Source of the DNA: JABDII01 sp041576235
GTDB taxonomy: Bacteria > Gemmatimonadota > Gemmatimonadetes > Gemmatimonadales > GWC2-71-9
NCBI GenBank assembly: GCA_041576235.1
Contig: JBFGLJ010000108.1
Location: forward strand, 1-9,429
Reading direction: 5' to 3'
DNA: 9,429 bases
The notes under the pieces were generated by a model. The model was not told the origin of the DNA and ran no database searches. It saw only the letters and a program-made list of their open reading frames with translations. Shown piece by piece: positions 1 through 5,536 of the stretch (position 1 is the first letter of the stretch; each line of letters starts with the position of its first letter). The translations under genes were made by a program, and so were the position numbers.

Positions 1-1218
1 CTGCCGACCAAGGGCGGCATTCGATACAGCATGGCGGTGAGTGAGGACGAGATCATGGCCTTGGCGGCCATGATGTCCTTTAAATGCGCGTTGGTGGACG
101 CCCCCTTTGGGGGGGCCAAGGGCGGCGTCAGGATCTCCCGGCACAAGTTCTCCGACGGCGAGATCGAGCGCATCACCCGCCGCTACACCTTCGAGCTCGT
201 CAAGAAGAACTTCATCGGCCCGGGTGTCGATGTCCCGGCGCCCGACTTCGGCTCCAGCGCACGGGAAATGGCCTGGATCGTCGATACCTATCGATCGCTC
301 CACGAGGGGGAGCTCAATCCTGTCGCATGCGTGACCGGCAAACCGGTGACGCAAGGCGGCATCCGCGGGCGGGTCGAGGCGACGGGCCGCGGCGTTTTCT
401 TCGGCATTCGGGAAGCTTGCGATGTTGCCGAGGACATGAAGTCGATTGGCTTGTCGCCCGGGCTCTCGGGCAAGACCGTGGCTGTGCAGGGGCTGGGGAA
501 CGTAGGCTACCATGCCGCGAAGTTTTTGCAAGAAGGCGGAGCGGCCTTAGTGGCCCTCGCCGAGCACGAGGGGGCGATCTACTCGCCCAAGGGCCTCGAC
601 CTCGAGGCGGTCGTCAAGCACCGGCAGGTGACCGGGTCCATTCTGGACTTTCCCGGCGCGACGAATCTGAGCACCTCGAGGAAAGTGCTGGAAGCCGAGT
701 GTGATATCTTGGTTCCCGCCGCGCTCGAGCGTCAGATCACGAAGAAGAACGTCGACAATATCAAGGCGAAGATCATCGCCGAGGCCGCAAATGGGCCGGT
801 CACGGCCGACGCCGATGCCGCCCTCCACGAGCGTGGCGTGCTCATACTTCCAGGAACGTTTCTAAACGCCGGTGGAGTGACCGTCTCGTACTTCGAATGG
901 GTCAAGAACCTCTCGCACGTGCGCTTCGGAAGGATGCAGAAGCGGTTTGAGGAGCAGGCATTCCGCCGCTTGCTGACGGCGATCGAAGAATCGACGGGCC
1001 GTCGATTCTCGGCGGATGAGGTGGAGGAATTCACCCGAGGCGCGAATGAAGAGGATCTGGTCAACTCCGGGCTCGAAGAGACGATGGTCGGCGCCTACCA
1101 CACGATCCGTGAGGAAGCGAAACGGATCGGGAAAAGGGTCGACCTCCGGACCGCCGCGCTCGCCCATTCTATCAACAAGATCGCGATCGCCTACGCGGAA
1201 CTCGGCATCTTCCCCTAG
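1..1218 (+). CDS. gdhA: Glutamate dehydrogenase (Glu/Leu/Phe/Val dehydrogenase family), 5'-truncated by the window edge
   Basis: Catalyses reversible oxidative deamination of L-glutamate to 2-oxoglutarate and ammonium with NAD(P), in the cytosol. The reading frame is open from base 1 (LPTKGGIRYS), so the true start lies upstream and the ATG at base 31 is internal. Counting from base 1, the substrate motif PTKGGIR is at residues 3-8, a second conserved Lys at 28 (SFKC), the catalytic-Lys motif GGAKGG at 37-42 (Lys40), and the catalytic-Asp motif VPAPD at 78-82. The Rossmann motif GLGNVG is at 164-169. NAGGVTVSYFEW and the C-terminal LRTAA are also present. About 53 residues between SHV and NSGLEETM match the antenna region of mitochondrial enzymes rather than the short loop of typical bacterial ones. 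PDxxxN is replaced by PGTFLN. The gene ends 31 bases from the convergent cyclase gene, with no clear hairpin between. Family is certain; the symbol is generic and substrate and cofactor preference are not proven. Confidence 0.95.
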   Translation: MPTKGGIRYSMAVSEDEIMALAAMMSFKCALVDAPFGGAKGGVRISRHKFSDGEIERITRRYTFELVKKNFIGPGVDVPAPDFGSSAREMAWIVDTYRSLHEGELNPVACVTGKPVTQGGIRGRVEATGRGVFFGIREACDVAEDMKSIGLSPGLSGKTVAVQGLGNVGYHAAKFLQEGGAALVALAEHEGAIYSPKGLDLEAVVKHRQVTGSILDFPGATNLSTSRKVLEAECDILVPAALERQITKKNVDNIKAKIIAEAANGPVTADADAALHERGVLILPGTFLNAGGVTVSYFEWVKNLSHVRFGRMQKRFEEQAFRRLLTAIEESTGRRFSADEVEEFTRGANEEDLVNSGLEETMVGAYHTIREEAKRIGKRVDLRTAALAHSINKIAIAYAELGIFP

Positions 1219-1249
1219 CGACCGCGCGCTCGACCAGACAGCCAGGACC

Positions 1250-2716
1250 CTAGCCTTCGCGCCGCCCGGTGGCATCACCCGGTGGCTTGGCGCCGAGGCC
1301 GCCACCAACGTGATCACCGCCCTCCGCGCGATTCCGGCCTCGGTGTTTGGCGAGATAGCAGGCAGCGTCGGCACGCCGAAGCAACGAATCCGCGTCGACC
1401 GGGTGCTGCGCGCCTGCCGTCCCAAGGCTCAATGTCAGCCAGACAGGTGGGCGTCCTTCCTCCGAGAGGATGGGCTCCGCCGCCACTGCGATTCGGATCC
1501 GCTCGGCGAGCGCCACTGCGTCGGCGGCGTCGGTGTGCGGCAGCACCAGGACGAACTCTTCACCGCCCCAGCGGAAGATGAGATCGTGATCGCGGCTCAC
1601 GATGCGGACACGCCGCACCACCTGCCGCAGGACCCGATCTCCAATCTCATGTCCATAGGTGTCATTGACCGCCTTGAAGCGATCGAGATCGAAGTAGATG
1701 AGGGCAATGGACTTCCCGAGCCGGCGGCTCCGGTCGGCCTCCCGCTGAAACAAGTGCCCGAAGGCCTGCCGGCCATAGGCGCCGGTGAGGGAGTCTCTGA
1801 GCGCCACCCTCCTGTGACGTTCGCTCCTACGTGCGAGCGCGGCGGTGAACGTTCCAGTCGTGACGACCATGACCGCGACCAAGAGGCCGAGATAGAGCCC
1901 GATCTCACGCAGCCTCGGGTACAAGGGCTCCCCACTCGCCGTCACCAGGTTCGCCGAGAGATCGAGGGAATTGACGATCATGATCATTCCCTCGAGCACC
2001 AGGGCGACCATGATCACCACCAGGCTGCCCACCAGCACCAGGCTGCGTCGGTAGTTCATCTCGCGGTGCGGCGGGTCGGCGAACTGCTGATCGAGCCAAT
2101 GGCGGACGGACGGCCCCGCCCAGTGGAACAGGGGGGCCAAGAGCGTAATGAGGATAAAATCGCCGATGACCCAGCCCTGCCAAACACGCTGTCCCTCGAG
2201 CAGATCCAGCTGATGGACGTTATTCCAGATGAGAGCCGCCAGGGAGGACGCGGTCGGGGCGAGGATGGCAATCAGGAGGTACCGTCTGAGATCTTGCCAC
2301 CGCACCAGGTCGGGGTGGACGCCGAGGGTGACCATCGACCCCCACAGGACGAGGACCTCGACGGGACTCGCCAAGGCAAACAGGGCGCTGACTCCCAGTC
2401 CCATACCACTGGTGAGCGCGCTTGCCAGCGTGGCGACGTAGGCGGGAATCGCCCCCCACAGGGGTCCCAACCACACCGCCAGCGGAACGGTCAGGAACGC
2501 CGGCGGGTACACCGTCACCGCTATGGTGACTCCCCCGAGACGGAGCGGCATCCCGCTCCAATTGAACGTTGCTTCCAAGACGGCCGACACCACGGCCACG
2601 ACGGTCACCACGATCCAGAGGATCAGGACGCGCCCGACCCCGGGGCGCTCCCGCGCGTAGAGAAGGTGCCCCAGCGGCCACCACGACGGACCCCGGTATC
2701 GGCGCGGGGCGCTCAC
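1250..2716 (-). CDS. Multi-pass membrane diguanylate cyclase (GGEEF), downstream paralogue
   Basis: Condenses two GTP into cyclic di-GMP at the inner membrane. The 488-residue protein has about eight hydrophobic segments in residues 30-295, which form a MASE-type membrane sensor that I cannot assign to a named family with certainty. A GGDEF domain follows from about 305 to 463: DSLTGAYGRQAF, FDLDRFKAVND (342-352), the active-site GGEEF at 384-388, and ADAACYLAK near the end. The allosteric inhibition motif RxxD (RDHD, 375-378) sits five residues before GGEEF, so product inhibition is probably kept. A Gly/Arg-rich tail of about 25 residues follows. The start is GTG within GTGA, overlapping the stop of the upstream cyclase, so translational coupling is likely; no strong Shine-Dalgarno is visible. 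The sensor region aligns without gaps to the neighbour for about 185 residues. The stimulus is unknown. Confidence 0.95.
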   Translation of the reverse strand: MSAPRRYRGPSWWPLGHLLYARERPGVGRVLILWIVVTVVAVVSAVLEATFNWSGMPLRLGGVTIAVTVYPPAFLTVPLAVWLGPLWGAIPAYVATLASALTSGMGLGVSALFALASPVEVLVLWGSMVTLGVHPDLVRWQDLRRYLLIAILAPTASSLAALIWNNVHQLDLLEGQRVWQGWVIGDFILITLLAPLFHWAGPSVRHWLDQQFADPPHREMNYRRSLVLVGSLVVIMVALVLEGMIMIVNSLDLSANLVTASGEPLYPRLREIGLYLGLLVAVMVVTTGTFTAALARRSERHRRVALRDSLTGAYGRQAFGHLFQREADRSRRLGKSIALIYFDLDRFKAVNDTYGHEIGDRVLRQVVRRVRIVSRDHDLIFRWGGEEFVLVLPHTDAADAVALAERIRIAVAAEPILSEEGRPPVWLTLSLGTAGAQHPVDADSLLRRADAACYLAKHRGRNRAEGGDHVGGGLGAKPPGDATGRREG

Positions 2717-4158
2717 CCGGCCGCCCCAAGACTCGTGTCCGGCGTGCCCGCTCCGGGGTCCACCGCGACTCTGTTTTTCCCCCGCGCCTTGGCGAGGTAG
2801 CAGGCCGCATCGGCACGGCTGATGAGGTCGTCCGGTTGGATCGGGTAGGTCCTGGAGCCCGCCACGCCTAGGCTCACCGTCGCGGGGATGGGATCCGAGC
2901 CTGTTTCGATCACCAGCGGATCGGCCGCGATCCGTGTTCGAATTCGCTCTGCCAGTAGCGTCGCCATTTCGGGATTGGTGTGCGGGAGGAGGACGAGAAA
3001 CTCCTCGCCGCCCCAGCGAAACAGCGAATCCTCTTCGCGACTCACGATTTGGATGCGGCGAACCACATGCCGGAGCAGGGCGTCACCCACCTCGTGACCG
3101 TGCGTATCATTGACGGCCTTGAAGCCGTCGATGTCTAGGGCGATGACGGTAATGCCGCGGGATAAGCGCCGGCTCCGATCGGCTTCCTTCTGAAACATCC
3201 CGTAGAAGGCGCGCCGGTTGTAGCAGCCCGTCAACCCGTCGCGCATGCTCACTCGCCGTTCGCGCACGCTGAGCCTGGCCAGGGCGGCCGCGAAGACCCC
3301 GGTCGTGGCCAAGATCGTCGTGAGCAGGAGCCCGGCAAACAAGCCGATCTCGAAGAGTCGTGGCACCAGTCGGCTCCCCACCGCTGTCACCAAACTCGGT
3401 GCGAGGTCCTCCATCACCATGCGGACCCCTTGGATCACCAGCAGGATGAGCAGTAGCATGATGCCCACGATCATCTGCACGCTGCGATCATCATCCAGGT
3501 CCTGTCGGGGCGGGCTATGAAACTGCTGGTCGATCCAGAGACGCACCGGTCGGCCAAGCCAGTGCAACACGGGCGCGAGAATGAGGGAGACTTGCAGAAC
3601 GCCGCCGATCACCCAGCCGCGCCAAATCCGCTGCCCGGTTTCGGGGTCGAGGCCGTGGGCGGTGTTCCACACGATGACGGCCAGGGAGGAGGCGGTGACG
3701 GCCACTAACCCGGCAAGGATGAACCGAAAGAAATCAGGCCAGTCCGGGAGGTCGGGGTGCACGTTCAGCGTGACCATCGATCCCCAGAGGATGATGATTT
3801 CCACGGGTCCGGCGAGGGCGAAGAGACCGCTGGTTGCCCAGGGAAGGCCGCTGTACCGGGCCAAGAAGAGGGAGGCAAGGAACGCGGGAATTGCTCCCCA
3901 CCAGGGGCCGAGCCACACCGCGAGGAGAAACGTTATCAGAAGCGGGAAATAGATCGTGACGTCGTAGGTCAGACCGGCGACCTCGACTGGCACCCCGCTC
4001 CAGTTGAGGGCCACGGTGAGGATTCCGGTCGCGATCGCCAGTCCGGTGACCCCGCTCCAGATCAGGGCGATGCGACGGATACCCGGACTGACTCTCGCGT
4101 CTCGAAGGAGCGAGATAGGCCACCAGGCCGGCCCGCGATAGGTGTCCGGTTCGATCAC
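2713..4158 (-). CDS. Multi-pass membrane diguanylate cyclase (GGEEF), upstream paralogue
   Basis: Predicted inner-membrane cyclase making c-di-GMP from GTP; 481 residues with the same architecture as its downstream neighbour. Several hydrophobic segments lie between residues 28 and 295. Shared sensor landmarks fall at identical positions in both proteins: YRGPxWWP at 7-14, NWSG at 52-55, VWLGP at 81-85, HPDL at 134-137 and GWV at 181-183. The GGDEF domain shows DGLTGCYNRRAF, LDIDGFKAVND, GGEEF at 383-387 and an intact RxxD I-site (REED, 374-377). The start is GTG, 30 bases after the stop of the H1-like gene, with no obvious Shine-Dalgarno; a small GC hairpin lies in that gap. The stop TGA overlaps the next gene's GTG. 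The pair is best read as a tandem duplication that has diverged in sequence while both catalytic domains stayed intact. Confidence 0.95.
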   Translation of the reverse strand: MIEPDTYRGPAWWPISLLRDARVSPGIRRIALIWSGVTGLAIATGILTVALNWSGVPVEVAGLTYDVTIYFPLLITFLLAVWLGPWWGAIPAFLASLFLARYSGLPWATSGLFALAGPVEIIILWGSMVTLNVHPDLPDWPDFFRFILAGLVAVTASSLAVIVWNTAHGLDPETGQRIWRGWVIGGVLQVSLILAPVLHWLGRPVRLWIDQQFHSPPRQDLDDDRSVQMIVGIMLLLILLVIQGVRMVMEDLAPSLVTAVGSRLVPRLFEIGLFAGLLLTTILATTGVFAAALARLSVRERRVSMRDGLTGCYNRRAFYGMFQKEADRSRRLSRGITVIALDIDGFKAVNDTHGHEVGDALLRHVVRRIQIVSREEDSLFRWGGEEFLVLLPHTNPEMATLLAERIRTRIAADPLVIETGSDPIPATVSLGVAGSRTYPIQPDDLISRADAACYLAKARGKNRVAVDPGAGTPDTSLGAAG

Positions 4159-4171
4159 GCTCGCGCCAGGA

Positions 4172-4185
4172 CGGGGATCGCCCCG
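4172..4185 (-). other. Short GC hairpin between the H1-like gene and the first cyclase gene
   Basis: A perfect 5-bp stem (CGGGG/CCCCG) with a 4-base loop lies within the 30 bases between the H1-like stop codon and the cyclase GTG. It has no U-tract, so it is not a canonical terminator. It could lower read-through, protect the upstream mRNA end from exonucleases, or simply reflect the GC-rich composition. Confidence 0.35.
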
Positions 4186-4188
4186 GCG

Positions 4189-4626
4189 CTACTTCGAACG
4201 TCCGCGAACGTTTTCCTCACGGGCCGCGGCCGCCGCCGCGGCGACCCCCGCCGCCACCGCGGCCTTCCCGGCGGTGCGCAGCACGCGGCCGGTCTTCTTG
4301 GCGACCCGCTTCACTTTACGATGGCGCGCGGCTCGCTTCACCTTGGCGCGCACCTTCTTGCCGCGTTTGGTCGCCTCGCGCTTGAGCTTGGTGCCTGCCC
4401 GTTTGGCGCGTTTTCGGCCCCGGCTGAGCGCCGCCTTGGCCCGCTTCTTGGCCGCCTTGGTTCGCCGAGCGGCGGTTCGTTTGGCCTTGGTTTGCGTCCG
4501 TTTGGCGGCTTTGCGCGCCTTGGACACGGCCTTCTTGAGTCTCTTGCGAGCAGTGGTCGTCGAGCGCCGCGATCGCTTGGCGACCTTGCGCTTGACTCGC
4601 TTGACCGTCCGTTTTCGGGCAGCCAT
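4189..4626 (-). CDS. Small, extremely basic histone H1-like protein
   Basis: Predicted DNA-binding nucleoid protein of 145 residues, resembling the Lys/Arg/Ala-rich tails of histone H1 and bacterial H1-like proteins. About 63 residues are Lys or Arg (43%); acidic residues number only three (all Glu), with no Cys, Trp, Tyr or Phe. The first ~112 residues are quasi-repeats of KR/AK/RA units such as TKAAKKRAK and RKRAKRAG. Residues ~113-136 switch to a nearly uncharged Ala-rich stretch, followed by a short charged end. The ATG at 4626 is chosen because AAGGAG lies 7 bases upstream; the same frame stays open further upstream without such support. It is preceded by a direct-repeat region and followed 30 bases later by two cyclase genes. 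No fold can be recognised, so an RNA-binding or polyanion-binding role is also possible. The gene is real; the DNA-binding role is inferred from composition. Confidence 0.85.
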   Translation of the reverse strand: MAARKRTVKRVKRKVAKRSRRSTTTARKRLKKAVSKARKAAKRTQTKAKRTAARRTKAAKKRAKAALSRGRKRAKRAGTKLKREATKRGKKVRAKVKRAARHRKVKRVAKKTGRVLRTAGKAAVAAGVAAAAAAAREENVRGRSK

Positions 4627-4633
4627 TCTGGTT

Positions 4634-4639
4634 CTCCTT
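4634..4639 (-). promoter_or_regulatory. Strong Shine-Dalgarno of the H1-like gene
   Basis: AAGGAG on the minus strand, 7 bases before the ATG at 4626. It is one of the best ribosome-binding sites in the window, and it decides the start against the longer open frame reaching 4902. Confidence 0.85.
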
Positions 4640-4646
4640 GCACGAA

Positions 4647-4676
4647 GGGGATGACCGCAAATCCTGTGGGGATGAC
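4647..4676. repeat. Direct repeat of a 9-mer, 21 bp apart, upstream of the H1-like gene
   Basis: GGGGATGAC occurs at 4647-4655 and again at 4668-4676 (GTCATCCCC on the minus strand). The 21-bp period places both copies on the same face of the helix, as expected for two protomers of a regulator. They lie 21-50 bases before the ATG, next to a locally AT-rich patch. Chance recurrence cannot be excluded. Confidence 0.4.
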
Positions 4677-4677
4677 T

Positions 4678-4688
4678 AGAATATGATA
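4678..4688 (-). promoter_or_regulatory. Possible -10 region for the H1-like/cyclase genes
   Basis: A short AT-rich island in GC-rich surroundings reads TATCATATTCT on the minus strand and contains two overlapping -10-like hexamers (TATCAT, TATTCT). I find no convincing -35 hexamer at 16-18 bp, so this would be a weak or activator-dependent promoter. It is the only promoter-like patch in the 118-base gap. Confidence 0.2.
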
Positions 4689-4744
4689 CCCCACGGCACG
4701 GATGGGAACGACCGGCCGCGGTAGTGATCTCGTGTAGCTTGTGC

Positions 4745-5362
4745 CTAGGGCGGTGGCAGCTCGCCGTTCCACGACGGAAGGGTGCCAGCGATGGTTTGCA
4801 GAGCTGCGCTCGCTTGCGCGGCCACATCGGGCGCGACGACCTGCTGCGTGACCCGAATCCACCACCGTCTCGCGGTCGCCAGGTGACCCCGCTTCCATGC
4901 AACGGCGCCTAATCCGAACATGGCCTCGGGGTGACCGGGAGTGACGCGAAGCACCGCTCGCCATGCTTCTTCGGATGCGTCCCAGTTTTCCTGAGCCCAG
5001 TAGACGCGTGCCAATCCACCCCACGCCGTCGCACTGGAACGGTCCAGCACCAACACCTGTCGATAGTAGCGTGCGGCCCGCTCCGCATCGGCGGCCTCGA
5101 GTTGGCGTGCCAACATGCCGAGCGCTGCCGTGTCCCTCGGATCGGTGCTGATCCGGGCCTCCAACTCACGAAGCGCCTGCCCAGGCTGCTGTTTGCCATC
5201 GAACACAACGGCTGCCGCCGGTTCCACCCGGGAGACCGCGGGCCGGTGGTCGTTCGCGTGTGGGGTGGCCGGACTCCGATAATGACTCACCGCGCCCAGC
5301 ACCACCATCGCGACCGCGCCGGCGACCAGACCGCCTAGAAGAAGCCGATGATTCCTGTTCAC
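4745..5362 (-). CDS. Membrane-anchored TPR protein
   Basis: A 205-residue protein, probably anchored in the inner membrane with a periplasmic scaffold domain. Residues 1-6 are basic and polar (MNRNHR), 7-25 form one hydrophobic helix (LLLGGLVAGAVAMVVLGAV), and ~26-60 are a low-complexity linker. Three TPR-like helical hairpins follow at about 74-107, 109-141 and 144-173, with typical W/G/A/Y spacing (AWGGLARVYWAQENWDAS). It resembles the TPR half of CcmH/NrfG-like cytochrome c maturation factors, but no haem-maturation genes are nearby, so only a protein-interaction role is supported. The start is the GTG at 5362, with AGGATAGGG upstream and a transmembrane segment beginning at once. The frame stays open to 5506, but that extension is Arg/His-rich and would cover the palindrome and part of the stem-loop. 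Its stop is 118 bases before the H1-like ATG, so co-transcription is possible. Confidence 0.82.
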   Translation of the reverse strand: MNRNHRLLLGGLVAGAVAMVVLGAVSHYRSPATPHANDHRPAVSRVEPAAAVVFDGKQQPGQALRELEARISTDPRDTAALGMLARQLEAADAERAARYYRQVLVLDRSSATAWGGLARVYWAQENWDASEEAWRAVLRVTPGHPEAMFGLGAVAWKRGHLATARRWWIRVTQQVVAPDVAAQASAALQTIAGTLPSWNGELPPP

Positions 5363-5405
5363 GGAAACCCTATCCTGGTGTTGGTTGTGCCCCGGGGCCG
5401 CCCTT

Positions 5406-5425
5406 CGGTGCAACCGATTGCACCG
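5406..5425. promoter_or_regulatory. 20-bp perfect inverted repeat, LacI/GalR-type operator candidate
   Basis: Arms CGGTGCAA and TTGCACCG are exact reverse complements around a 4-base centre. The inner 16 bases (5408-5423, GTGCAACCGATTGCAC) fit the GalR/LacI-family operator pattern GTGNAANCGNTTNCAC on both strands, with CG on the symmetry axis. It lies 44-63 bases before the GTG of the TPR gene. No LacI-family gene is in the window. An RNA hairpin in the 5' leader is the alternative. Confidence 0.5.
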
Positions 5426-5434
5426 CTGGCGCCA
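5419..5434 (-). promoter_or_regulatory. Weak sigma-54-like -24/-12 element before the TPR gene
   Basis: The minus strand reads TGGCGCCAGCGGTGCA. Against TGGCACG-N4-TTGCW, nine of the twelve defined positions match, and the essential GG and GC doublets have the correct spacing. The -12 part overlaps one arm of the palindrome, so a repressor there would block it. Such matches arise by chance in GC-rich DNA, and no sigma-54 activator gene is visible. Confidence 0.2.
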
Positions 5435-5490
5435 ACGAGTCGGGCAATGTGCCGGGTTGGTCTCCGTGAACAACTCGCCGACCGGTTCCA

Positions 5491-5515
5491 AGGCCCGGCA
5501 TCTCACGCCGGGCCT
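5491..5515 (-). terminator. GC-rich stem-loop after the Usp gene (possible terminator or 3'-end stabiliser)
   Basis: A perfect 9-bp stem (AGGCCCGGC / GCCGGGCCT) with a 7-base loop begins 21 bases after the Usp stop codon. No U-tract follows on either strand, so intrinsic termination may be weak. It could instead mark a processed 3' end, or act with Rho. Its position suits the end of the deacylase-Lon-Usp unit. Confidence 0.45.
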
Positions 5516-5536
5516 ACCGTAGCAAGGAAAGGGCCG

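Noticed and set aside
101..115. C5-TTT-G7 inverted repeat as a regulatory hairpin
   Set aside because: It lies inside the catalytic-Lys coding motif (APFGGAKGG) of the dehydrogenase and is explained by codon choice. The frame is intact, so there is no sign of slippage.
1219..1249. Bidirectional terminator between the convergent dehydrogenase and cyclase genes
   Set aside because: Only 31 bases, GC-rich, with no clear stem followed by a T-run on either strand.
1016..2800. 594-codon open frame on the plus strand
   Set aside because: It lies antisense to the first cyclase gene, whose GGEEF protein is unmistakable. Its translation is rich in Arg, Pro, Gln, His and Asp without any motif, as expected for the complement of a GC-rich gene.
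3757..4686. Plus-strand frames over the second cyclase and the basic-protein gene
   Set aside because: Complements of Lys/Arg-rich and GC-rich coding sequence give long open Leu/Arg/Ala-rich frames. The minus strand has the better ribosome-binding site and family motifs.
4627..4902. N-terminal extension of the H1-like protein
   Set aside because: The frame is open to 4902 but would run through the gap and into the TPR gene. The ATG at 4626 has AAGGAG at 7 bases, and the basic composition begins there.
5389..5398. 10-bp palindrome GCCCCGGGGC before the TPR gene
   Set aside because: Low-complexity GC palindromes are common at this base composition. I found nothing tying it to a known site.
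5363..5506. N-terminal extension of the TPR protein
   Set aside because: It would cover the operator-like palindrome and part of the stem-loop and would place a charged stretch before the membrane anchor. GTG at 5362 gives a normal signal-anchor start.
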